A DNA stretch of 36,564 bases from Actinomycetota bacterium (GCA_016870855.1 VGAF01000003.1:1-36564); one strand, 5' to 3'. Shown: positions 28,751 to 36,564, numbered from the stretch's first letter. Notes: a model not told the origin generated them from the sequence alone. Program-made: numbers and translations.

Positions 28751-29374
28751 ATCAGGTCTATCGGTAATTACACCTGACACTTTCCACCCGTTTAACTTAG
28801 GAATGTACTTCTTCTCATTTACTGTCCACACTAAGACTTCATGATTTCTTAATATTCTTCTAGCCCAGCGGGAGCTTTCTAAGAGCTCTACATCGATTGC
28901 GACCTTTTCAGTAGGAATATAGAAGAGGCGCCAGCGATGCGCAATCACAAAGGCGACATCATCTAGTTCACGTTTTAGCCTTAGTACTGCGAAAAGTGAG
29001 AACGACATCGCAGTAAATTTATATTGTTTTCCTAATTCAATAACTCTCTTTTCAATTTTGCCCCCACTTAATACTGGATGCTTAGTTTCGATTAGGACTT
29101 TCTTATCATTTAACTTCGCAAACTCAAGAAGCTCTTCTAAGGTCATGACTTCGGTTATCGCTTTTAGCTCTTCAAGGGTAAGAGAAGCAACGCGTTTCTT
29201 TACGCCCGCAATTCGCTTGGTATCACGATCATGAAAACAGACCGCAATCCCATCTTTGGTAAGCCTTACATCACATTCAAAGCCATCCGCACCTACTCCA
29301 ATCGCACCTTGATAAGCAGCGCGAGTGGCTTCTGGATATTTATGGCTAAAGCCACGATGGGCGTAGATCTTCAT
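28730..29374 (-). CDS. glycerophosphodiester phosphodiesterase family protein
   Basis: YAHRGFSHKYPEATRAAYQGAIGVGADGFECDVRLTKDGIAVCFHD. Confidence 0.9.
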   Translation of the reverse strand: MKIYAHRGFSHKYPEATRAAYQGAIGVGADGFECDVRLTKDGIAVCFHDRDTKRIAGVKKRVASLTLEELKAITEVMTLEELLEFAKLNDKKVLIETKHPVLSGGKIEKRVIELGKQYKFTAMSFSLFAVLRLKRELDDVAFVIAHRWRLFYIPTEKVAIDVELLESSRWARRILRNHEVLVWTVNEKKYIPKLNGWKVSGVITDRPDLPFRLS

Positions 29375-30132
29375 TTTGCAAAGATGAAACGGAGCGCTTT
29401 ACCAAGACCTGGCCAGGGATTATTAGTGCGGACTAGGAATGCAGCTCTATAAATCGGGGCTTTCCAGCCAAAGACTCGGCTAAAGACCTTTGCCCGGGGT
29501 GATAAATCTGCCTCACTTCCCCATCTTGACCCAGAGCTATCTTTTGGATGGATCGCGATTTTCACCGGTAAGTGCACTCCCGCTAGCCCCGCGCGAAGCG
29601 CATCGGCAATCAAAATATATTCATCTCCGAGAAAGTTAGTAGCCCCAGCGCCAAAATCTTCATCAAATCTAATCTTCTTCTCTTTCAGCGCATCAACTCT
29701 TACCAACATCTCATAGGTCGCCGCTCTCGCTGAGTTAGTTAACTTAAGTGGTGTTATCTGACTTAAATAGTTCTTCCGTAAGGCACCACTTTCATCTACT
29801 GCTTGAGCAAGAATGATTGCGCATTCCGGATGACCTTCAAAGTAAACAAGCGCCTCATCGATTCCAGATTCTATGAATTGCATATCGTCATCACCAAAAA
29901 GCAAAAACTCGCCACTCGCTCTATCGAGCGCTGCGTTTCTACTCTTAGCAACGCCCTTATTCTTTAACTCAACTAACTTTGCACTTCGCTCGGAGAAAAC
30001 GTAAGAACTTTCCTCGATGTTCTGCACTAGAACAAGAATCTCTCGATCTTCACGCCGCGAAGGGTAGGTGATTCCTTTAATGCGCCCTGGAATACTTGAA
30101 TACGCAATCGTTAACTTAGGGCGATCACTCAT
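29371..30132 (-). CDS. GT2-like glycosyltransferase (start trimmed to ATG at 30132/30135)
   Basis: KNKGVAKSRNAALDRASGEFLLFGDDDMQF; DEDFGAGATNFLGDEYILIADAL. Confidence 0.78.
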   Translation of the reverse strand: MSDRPKLTIAYSSIPGRIKGITYPSRREDREILVLVQNIEESSYVFSERSAKLVELKNKGVAKSRNAALDRASGEFLLFGDDDMQFIESGIDEALVYFEGHPECAIILAQAVDESGALRKNYLSQITPLKLTNSARAATYEMLVRVDALKEKKIRFDEDFGAGATNFLGDEYILIADALRAGLAGVHLPVKIAIHPKDSSGSRWGSEADLSPRAKVFSRVFGWKAPIYRAAFLVRTNNPWPGLGKALRFIFAK

Positions 30133-30913
30133 CATCTTCGTCAGGACTCTTTGCTCCAGCCTTCGCCTTTGCATAACGCATCAAGGAACGCGAAGTTGAT
30201 GAAAGAGAGCCATTCTGTAGCCGGGTACCGAAGAAGATAATCAAAGTATTAGCAAGGCTAATGTCCCCGTTGTAGCTCATAAAGAGTAGGACCGCTAGAA
30301 GTAATGCGATACCAAGTCCAGCTAAAAGTGAACCTAACTCCGCTGCTTTGATTCGCGTTCCATATCGTTTCTGGGGGCGAGCACGTTTTCCATCTCTTTC
30401 AACTTGTAGTTCCTGTTGAACTTTAAGTTGTTTAGCAAAAATCCTGCCAATGACTGCAAGAATTACTAGGACAACAAGAAGGTTTAAAGCGGCGAAAATA
30501 GGCTCGAGAATCACGGTGAAGGCAAGGACTGCAATCAACTGCGTTGCCTGAGTGAGGATGTTTGAGACTTCAAAAGCCATCGCCCACTCGGGGTTCTTTA
30601 CGCCGCGATTCTTCAGTTTACGGAGTGCCTTAAAAGATCTAGCAAAAGCTTTAACACGATAGATCTTTTGGTAATACTGGCTGACCCGGGTCAAGATAAA
30701 GAATATTGCCAGTCCTGCGCCAAGTAGGATGAATCGATCTCTTTCTATTTCACCTTCTTGTACAACGATGTTTACAAAGAACTTCATAACAAGGAGCTCA
30801 GAAACTGAAATAACCGCAGCGAGCATCGCAAGGACTACTAGAACATATCTAAATCTTCCACCTGGAAAGAGCTGGGTAAAACCTGACTTAATCTCACGGA
30901 CAATCGAAAGCAT
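30125..30913 (-). CDS. membrane protein resembling an ABC exporter transmembrane domain without an NBD
   Basis: FPGGRFRYVLVVLAMLAAVISVSELLVMKFFVNIVV and further TM segments; no Walker A/B or signature. Confidence 0.55.
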   Translation of the reverse strand: MLSIVREIKSGFTQLFPGGRFRYVLVVLAMLAAVISVSELLVMKFFVNIVVQEGEIERDRFILLGAGLAIFFILTRVSQYYQKIYRVKAFARSFKALRKLKNRGVKNPEWAMAFEVSNILTQATQLIAVLAFTVILEPIFAALNLLVVLVILAVIGRIFAKQLKVQQELQVERDGKRARPQKRYGTRIKAAELGSLLAGLGIALLLAVLLFMSYNGDISLANTLIIFFGTRLQNGSLSSTSRSLMRYAKAKAGAKSPDEDDE

Positions 30914-31666
30914 CTACTTATCCAACTTTCTAGAGCTGAGGATTGATGCCAGATGTCCGGCTGTCACAAATGCTGCTAGTGGAAGTCCTATCCGGATCAG
31001 ATTCTCGTTGCCAGCAAAGATCAATATCACGATTGACATCTCTACAGAATGAAAGAGGCGCTGCACAGCGAAGATTCGAAATGGCGCCTGAGCTACTCGA
31101 ATAACTAAAGACTTTGCTTCGCCCACGCTCTTACTATCTGCAAGTTTTGGCAGGCTTGCATAAGCCCGAGCCACATGGACCGAATCATTAAATCCCTTAT
31201 TAAGAAGTATAAGTATTGAGATGAGCGCTCCCAAGAAGAGCAATTCGTAACCTTCTTCACCAAGGCGCCAAGCAAGCGCGATTGGAATCAAGCTTTCAGT
31301 TAAATAATGTCCAACTCGATCAAGAAAAACGCCTTTAGGTGATTGGGTCTCGCACCAGCGAGCAATCTCGCCATCGCAACAATCCCAGAGCATCTGTAGT
31401 TGGGATAGAAGAAAGGCTACAAATAGCCCGAAAAATCCCGGAATTTGCAGAGCGGCGCTAATCGAGACTCCAGTAATAATCATCAAGTAAGTGACGCCAT
31501 TTGCCGTTATCGGCGTCTTTAGCAATAGTCTAGTTAAATATGGAGAAAGTTTTCGCAAATACAAATCTGCTACCCAATGCTCGGCATTAGAGCGACCCGT
31601 CACAGAAGGTGGCTGACAGATTGCCCGCAACTGCGCAATAGTTGGATTTTCAGGGCGCTGGCTCAC
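30914..31666 (-). CDS. CDP-alcohol phosphatidyltransferase family protein (variant motif)
   Basis: DCCDGEIARWCETQSPKGVFLDRVGHYLTE; multiple TMs. Confidence 0.85.
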   Translation of the reverse strand: MSQRPENPTIAQLRAICQPPSVTGRSNAEHWVADLYLRKLSPYLTRLLLKTPITANGVTYLMIITGVSISAALQIPGFFGLFVAFLLSQLQMLWDCCDGEIARWCETQSPKGVFLDRVGHYLTESLIPIALAWRLGEEGYELLFLGALISILILLNKGFNDSVHVARAYASLPKLADSKSVGEAKSLVIRVAQAPFRIFAVQRLFHSVEMSIVILIFAGNENLIRIGLPLAAFVTAGHLASILSSRKLDK

Positions 31667-33303
31667 CCGGTAATTCTATTCTGCTTATGTCCGATTACCC
31701 ATTGAATAGATGAGAGCGCAAGGAAGACGATCGCGAAATACCAGGCGACAAGGGTGATATTTATGCCTACTAAGAGCGCGCCACCAATAACCAAGATTCT
31801 GCCGCCCACGTAAAAACCTAGCGCACTCAACCATACTGGTTTCTTCTCGTTCTGTAAGGAGCGATAGAGGTTGTCGTAATGATGGAAGATGATGCTAAAT
31901 AAAATTATGAAACTTGGGATTCCCAAGACATCTTGATGGAAGAAAATTGCAATCAAAACTACTGCTTCGATTAATCGCAATACAGAGGGTTCGATCCAAC
32001 TAATTCGCTTAGTAAAGCTCGCCTTAATTCCAAGTAAATCTGATTGAATAATAATCAAAGAGCTCTTCAGAGGCGCCTTTTCCATTTCCTTAGTTCTAAT
32101 TGCCCTGCCCCGGAATACAACGACTGCAGATATAAAGGCAAGGATTGGCATTATTGTGAATGTGAAGGCGGCGCCACCAATAACAGCGCTTGCGCTAATG
32201 GCTAACCAACGCTCACCTATTGGGAATTGAATTATCTTTCCCAGCCAATAACGGAGCCTTTCCTTTGGCTCCCGTTCCGTAGGAACGATGCCATCGAATT
32301 CCGCCATGAAATCAACTGGGAGAGCAAACTTCTCTTCAACTCGAATCTTCACGCTCTGGGCAAAGTTGTAATCCGATAAGTGCCTAAAGGTTTGAATTAC
32401 CATCATCGCCATTGCTGGAATCCACAAATCTCTACCTTCAAGTGATGCCCCATAGGCAAGGCCTAAAAAGACTAGGTATTCCTTAACTCGATCAGTTACG
32501 GCATCTAACCAAGCGCCCAATTTTGAAAACTTACGGGTGTACCGAGCTAACTCGCCATCAACGCAATCCACGATGATGCTCAGCTGCAACAAGATTGCTC
32601 CAAGAAGAATTGGTAGGAAAGTGCCGCGTGAGAATAGAAATGCCGAATAGAGCCCGATTGCGAAGGAAAGAATTGTTACTTGATTGGGAGTAGCGCCGAC
32701 TTTCACCGCAACCCAGGTAAGAATCTTGGAGAACTTACGTAAGAAGAAGACGGAGAAGAAGCCATCGTTGGCTCGGTTCGCCATCTTTAGGCGTAGCGCA
32801 GCGATATTTAGCCCATTTATCTCGCTCTTAACTCGATCTCTTTCAAGTGAGTCATCACTTCGTGACCATGGGGCGCTCAAAACATCTACCGCATCAACCT
32901 TAATCGTGGCACGAATGAGGGCTACCAGAAGAAGATCTAGCGCATTGCCTTTTGCCTTAAAAGTGATTGCACTTTCTATTGCGGGAAGAATTGATTCACG
33001 TTGTCTTTGCGAAAGTCTAAGCGCACCTACAAAATCTCGATTGCCGATTGTTACCTTGTGCGATGCAGAACTAGCGCTAGCTACTCGATTCTGGCGGACT
33101 AGCGTGTTTCCATTTTTCACAATCGCAACAAGTGCGGCCGAAGTACTTCTTGGATAGTCCGTTAGTAGTTCTAAATGAGGATCTGTAATCACCGTTCGAT
33201 CATCGATTAGTAATAGATCTCTTGTAGAACTTTGGAAGGCTTCGAGTATTTCTGAAAGTGAGGTTTTGGCGGTGACCGTTAGAGAATCAAGTGCGCCGCT
33301 CAT
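31663..33303 (-). CDS. CDP-alcohol phosphotransferase with additional N-terminal (NTP-transferase-remnant-like) domain
   Basis: DCVDGELARYTRKFSKLGAWLDAVTDRVKE canonical motif; about 170 aa soluble N-terminal extension. Confidence 0.85.
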   Translation of the reverse strand: MSGALDSLTVTAKTSLSEILEAFQSSTRDLLLIDDRTVITDPHLELLTDYPRSTSAALVAIVKNGNTLVRQNRVASASSASHKVTIGNRDFVGALRLSQRQRESILPAIESAITFKAKGNALDLLLVALIRATIKVDAVDVLSAPWSRSDDSLERDRVKSEINGLNIAALRLKMANRANDGFFSVFFLRKFSKILTWVAVKVGATPNQVTILSFAIGLYSAFLFSRGTFLPILLGAILLQLSIIVDCVDGELARYTRKFSKLGAWLDAVTDRVKEYLVFLGLAYGASLEGRDLWIPAMAMMVIQTFRHLSDYNFAQSVKIRVEEKFALPVDFMAEFDGIVPTEREPKERLRYWLGKIIQFPIGERWLAISASAVIGGAAFTFTIMPILAFISAVVVFRGRAIRTKEMEKAPLKSSLIIIQSDLLGIKASFTKRISWIEPSVLRLIEAVVLIAIFFHQDVLGIPSFIILFSIIFHHYDNLYRSLQNEKKPVWLSALGFYVGGRILVIGGALLVGINITLVAWYFAIVFLALSSIQWVIGHKQNRITG

Positions 33304-33321
33304 TTAGAGTAGTATAAATCT
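33304..33321. promoter_or_regulatory. 18-bp divergent promoter with a shared bidirectional -10 (TAGTATA)
   Basis: Plus TAGTAT(33310-33315)-aaatct-ATG(33322); minus TATACT(33316-33311)-ACTCTAA-ATG(33303). Confidence 0.65.
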
Positions 33322-34017
33322 ATGGCCGTCCAAGTCGTGATTCTTGCTGCTGGAATGGGCACTCGACTCGGAAAACCTTGGCCAAAACCCCTCACTCCGC
33401 TCGCTGATGGGCGCTCGATTTTGCAACAGCAGATTGAGAATGTCCGGGGTGTTTTCGGTGAAGAAGTAAGGATCTCAATCGTTGTTGGTTTCAAATTAGA
33501 GATGATTATGGAAGCGCATCCTGACGTTACCTATGTTTATAACGAGGCCTACGACCAGACAAATACCTCAAAGAGCTTGTTAAAGGCGCTGAAAAATTCC
33601 CATGAGAGCGGCGTGCTCTGGCTAAATGGTGATGTTGTCTTCGACTCGAGAGTCCTTGAGCGAGTTAATGATCGAATCCGTAACGAAAAATCCTTCGTCT
33701 GTGTAAATACTGCGGCGGTAGGCGAAGAAGAGGTCAAATACACCGTAGACGGAAAAGGCTTTATCAACGCTCTCTCAAAGAAGGTTGAAAAGGCTTTAGG
33801 TGAAGCGGTTGGCATTAACTTCATCTCCACACATCACAAACCCTCGGTAATCGAGCAACTCGGCGCTTGTGCTGATAACGATTACTTTGAACGAGGGCTA
33901 GAGCTGGCGATAGAGAGCAATGGGATTGAGATTGAACCGGTTGATATCTCAGATCTATTCGCCGTTGAGGTCGATTTCCAAGCAGACCTTGATCGCGCTA
34001 ACTCCCAAATCAACTAG
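33322..34017 (+). CDS. NTP-transferase / phosphocholine- or polyol-phosphate cytidylyltransferase-like protein
   Basis: VVILAAGMGTRLGKPWPKPLTPL signature; VLWLNGDVVFD metal site. Confidence 0.82.
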   Translation: MAVQVVILAAGMGTRLGKPWPKPLTPLADGRSILQQQIENVRGVFGEEVRISIVVGFKLEMIMEAHPDVTYVYNEAYDQTNTSKSLLKALKNSHESGVLWLNGDVVFDSRVLERVNDRIRNEKSFVCVNTAAVGEEEVKYTVDGKGFINALSKKVEKALGEAVGINFISTHHKPSVIEQLGACADNDYFERGLELAIESNGIEIEPVDISDLFAVEVDFQADLDRANSQIN

Positions 34018-34597
34018 TTAAATCTAAAACTAATTCAATTCCTCTTATCATCTCCTCGATTTGCATCGTAGGTAAACCGGGAAACTCACTTACTTGTTCA
34101 TTCATTAGCGGAAGATGGATAAAGCCACTCTTGATTTCCATACCCGCGCAATGATGTTGCATGGCATAGAAAATGTGATTACAGACAAATGTCCCTGCGC
34201 TTAGCGAAATCGAAGCTGGTATTCCATTTTCATTTAATTCTTCGACCAAATTCTTTATCGGCAAGGTTGTGAAGTAAGCATCTGGACCGCCCGCTACTAT
34301 CGCGCGCTCTTTGGGAGACTTACCCGCGTTATCAGGGATTCGAGCATCATCTAGATTTATTGCGATCCGCTCTGGAGTTATCTCTTTTCTTCCCTCAGCC
34401 TGGCCGAGGGCTATGACAACAGTAGGTTTATGTTGAGCAATCAATGAAATCAACTTCAGCGACGCCTCGTTAAATGTGACCGGCAATACTTCTTTTGCCA
34501 CGAGAGAGCGGTGAGAGATTCTTCTGATGATCTCTTGAGATGGATTGAGTATCGAATTGTGAAATGGCTCAAATCCCGTGAGCAAAATTCTCTCCAT
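34010..34597 (-). CDS. pcp: pyroglutamyl-peptidase I
   Basis: LLTGFEPFHNSILNPSQEII; catalytic SAGTFVCNHIFY. Confidence 0.9.
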   Translation of the reverse strand: MERILLTGFEPFHNSILNPSQEIIRRISHRSLVAKEVLPVTFNEASLKLISLIAQHKPTVVIALGQAEGRKEITPERIAINLDDARIPDNAGKSPKERAIVAGGPDAYFTTLPIKNLVEELNENGIPASISLSAGTFVCNHIFYAMQHHCAGMEIKSGFIHLPLMNEQVSEFPGLPTMQIEEMIRGIELVLDLTS

Positions 34598-34635
34598 CAG
34601 GTTTCTTCCTCTCAGAAATCTTTGACCTAATTATG

Positions 34636-34650
34636 GGCTCTCTTAGAGCC
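34636..34650. promoter_or_regulatory. inverted repeat in the divergent pcp/dehydrogenase region
   Basis: GGCTCT-CTT-AGAGCC. Confidence 0.35.
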
Positions 34651-34710
34651 TAAGTGAATGATGAGGAAGCCGTCACGCCATCGCCAAAACTTTATTGCTA
34701 ATCTAGAAAC

Positions 34711-35829
34711 ATGGTTCGAGCGCTCGTTCTCGTTTTAGCCCTGACCCTTTCTGTCATTCCGACGCGCGCATCAGAAATTAAGGTTGCTGGGGTTGCGATT
34801 GATGTAAAGAACTTCGATGTGGAGCCAACCAAATCCCTTGGCGGAAATGATCGCGGTCCGGCTTTAGCGGTTCTTAGAGATGGAACAGTTCTCATGGGCG
34901 GCGGAAATCGGGGCGGCTCTATTTTTGCTTGGAATGAAAGTAGCCAAGAGTTAAAACTTCTTGGTGAAATAATGTCGAAACGAGAGCGGATTCAGGACTC
35001 ACGCTTTGCCATAACCGATATTGCGGTTCTATCTGAGAACAAAAGTATCGCCAACCTTCTCATCTCGTTTCCAAGGCTTACCCCATCAAGATGTGTTGAA
35101 GTTGTCGTCTTCCGCGCCACATATGACCGCGTTAAGAATTCGCTGAAGAAGAATGAGAGGTGGTTTAGAAGTAACCCTTGTGTTGCAATCTCCGCAGTAC
35201 AGCATGCAGCCGGCCGTATGGAAGTAATAAATAGCCGCTCGGCTTATCTAACAGTTGGAGATTTAGGTTTTGATGAGCTACCTAATCGCGCTAAGCGTGG
35301 TGATTTAGGTTCGGTATTTCAAATCTCAAAAAGTAAAGTAACCCGCATCTCCCAAGGCCACCGAAATCAACAGGGAATTGTCTTGTTCAACGGTAAAGAT
35401 CTTCTCGTATCTGAACACGGTCCGCGCGGAGGCGATGAGATAAATCTTGTAGAACAAGGAATCGACTACGGCTGGCCATTTGTAACTTACGGCGCTCCTT
35501 ATAGCCAAGGTGACTATGTAATACCCGGTAAGACTGGAACACATGAAGGATTTAGAGAGCCATTGAAGCAATGGAATCCATCGATTGCTCCAACCGAATT
35601 AGTTCAAGTACCAACTGGAAAGTTCGGTAAATACTCTGGTGGGCTTGCAATGGGAACGCTCCGTCAGGCTTCTCTCGTATTCATGCGCTATGAGAATGGA
35701 AAGGTATCCGATACTGAAATCGTAAACGTCGGAGCTCGAATTCGTGATCTCGAAGTGCTTCCTGATCAACGCTTGATTGCCTCGACCGATGATGGCCGAT
35801 TAATGATTTTTAGTAGCCCGACTAACTGA
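34711..35829 (+). CDS. PQQ-dependent glucose/sorbosone-type sugar dehydrogenase, secreted
   Basis: SQGHRNQQGIVLFNGKDLLVSEHGPRGGDEINLVEQGIDYGWPFVTYG; signal peptide. Confidence 0.87.
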   Translation: MVRALVLVLALTLSVIPTRASEIKVAGVAIDVKNFDVEPTKSLGGNDRGPALAVLRDGTVLMGGGNRGGSIFAWNESSQELKLLGEIMSKRERIQDSRFAITDIAVLSENKSIANLLISFPRLTPSRCVEVVVFRATYDRVKNSLKKNERWFRSNPCVAISAVQHAAGRMEVINSRSAYLTVGDLGFDELPNRAKRGDLGSVFQISKSKVTRISQGHRNQQGIVLFNGKDLLVSEHGPRGGDEINLVEQGIDYGWPFVTYGAPYSQGDYVIPGKTGTHEGFREPLKQWNPSIAPTELVQVPTGKFGKYSGGLAMGTLRQASLVFMRYENGKVSDTEIVNVGARIRDLEVLPDQRLIASTDDGRLMIFSSPTN

Positions 35830-36400
35830 CGCCTACAAACGCGGCACCGATTACAAGTCCTAGCCAGACGATATGAAAGATCGGCATAAAGCCAGAAATC
35901 TTCTCGATTGCGCTTCGCTTTTCCTCATCTTCTGTAGCTAGATACTTAATCTTTAGATTCTCTTGAATTACGCTAGAGAGAATCAAGAAATTACCAAACC
36001 AGGCAATCATGCAATAAGGGCAGAGCGCCCCAATCACAAAGGTGGTTTGTTGGGCTAGCCAATGTGAAAAGAAGATAGCTAAGAGGGTTCCAACTAGGGC
36101 CAACTTCCAGAACCAACCTGGGAATTGCACATCGCCAAAGAGAGCAACAGCGACCGCAATAAAGATCGCAAATGCAGCAAGTCCAATTAGTGAGTTGGGA
36201 AAACCAAAGACCTCGGCCTGCTTGGAGAGCATCACGCTCTTGCAGTTCAACACTTCATTTATGTTGCAGGAAGGGTTGAATTTCGCATCTTTCAAGATCT
36301 TTATCTTGTCGACTGTAAGTAAGAACGAGGCAATAAATCCGCTAATCGCTCCAAAGAGCATAAACGAAGCGGTAAAGCGACGGTCGGCGAGGAAGTTCAT
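35822..36400 (-). CDS. vitamin K epoxide reductase (VKOR) family protein
   Basis: CNINEVLNCKSVM and CPYC motifs; 4-5 TM segments; FGFPNSLIGL. Confidence 0.9.
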   Translation of the reverse strand: MNFLADRRFTASFMLFGAISGFIASFLLTVDKIKILKDAKFNPSCNINEVLNCKSVMLSKQAEVFGFPNSLIGLAAFAIFIAVAVALFGDVQFPGWFWKLALVGTLLAIFFSHWLAQQTTFVIGALCPYCMIAWFGNFLILSSVIQENLKIKYLATEDEEKRSAIEKISGFMPIFHIVWLGLVIGAAFVGVS

Positions 36401-36424
36401 AGTTAGCGAATTCTACCTAAGTTG

Positions 36425-36564
36425 TTAGAGCGCGCTCGTTGCGAGAACTCCACCGAAGATCTGCCAAGCAAGGGCTGACTTCGCGATGAATGAGAGCGTT
36501 ATATATGTGCGCTCGCCCACAAGATAATCCGCAAATCTTCCAATCTTCTTGTATTGCAGCCATT
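36425..36564 (-). CDS. heliorhodopsin, C-terminal 45 residues (partial; runs off window end)
   Basis: Reverse-strand translation ...WLQYKKIGRFADYLVGERTYITLSFIAKSALAWQIFGGVLATSAL*; TM7 SxxxK retinal-lysine pattern resembling heliorhodopsin helix G; too short for the ORF track. Confidence 0.72.
   Translation of the reverse strand, partial: WLQYKKIGRFADYLVGERTYITLSFIAKSALAWQIFGGVLATSAL

Noticed and set aside
32684-33157. 157-aa plus-strand ORF inside the CDP-alcohol phosphotransferase gene
   Set aside because: Antisense to a supported coding frame; Ser/Arg-rich low-complexity product with no recognisable domain.
36042-36428. 128-aa plus-strand ORF over VKOR
   Set aside because: Antisense to VKOR and no domain; the supported minus-strand frames are VKOR and heliorhodopsin.

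Overview
This 36.6 kb window looks like a streamlined actinobacterial chromosome segment, probably a freshwater acI/Nanopelagicales-type organism; that assignment is inferred from gene order, gene content and a partial heliorhodopsin. It is densely coding. I see no rRNA, tRNA, CRISPR or recognisable mobile element. Main blocks: (i) minus-strand folate/NAD/pantothenate operon tilS-hpt-ftsH-folE-folP-folB-folK-panC-nadB, with an NlpC/P60 hydrolase upstream; (ii) ctaB, a YVTN-type beta-propeller protein, a PBP4-like D-Ala-D-Ala carboxypeptidase, a class II HDAC-like deacetylase, a SpoU-type methyltransferase, LMW-PTPase, TPR protein, HtrA-like protease, MFS transporter and GuaB1; (iii) an ABC-2 exporter (ATPase plus two permeases), a HemL-like class III aminotransferase, a ROK-like kinase, a PotABCD-like polyamine uptake system and a beta-lactamase-fold hydrolase; (iv) a cluster with GDPD, GT2, an ABC-TMD-like orphan, two CDP-alcohol phosphotransferases and a sugar/polyol-P nucleotidyltransferase; (v) pyroglutamyl peptidase, PQQ-type dehydrogenase, VKOR and the C-terminus of a heliorhodopsin missed by the ORF track. 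Most interesting signals: a fixed-geometry leaderless promoter architecture (TANNNT-N6-RTG at nine starts), including divergent pairs in 18-29 bp that share or overlap their -10 elements; a three-way-junction RNA candidate in the NlpC/P60 leader; an elaborate repeat/hairpin leader before the aminotransferase gene; and the CDP-alcohol phosphotransferase cluster, with an atypical catalytic motif and an IPCT-DIPPS-like fusion.
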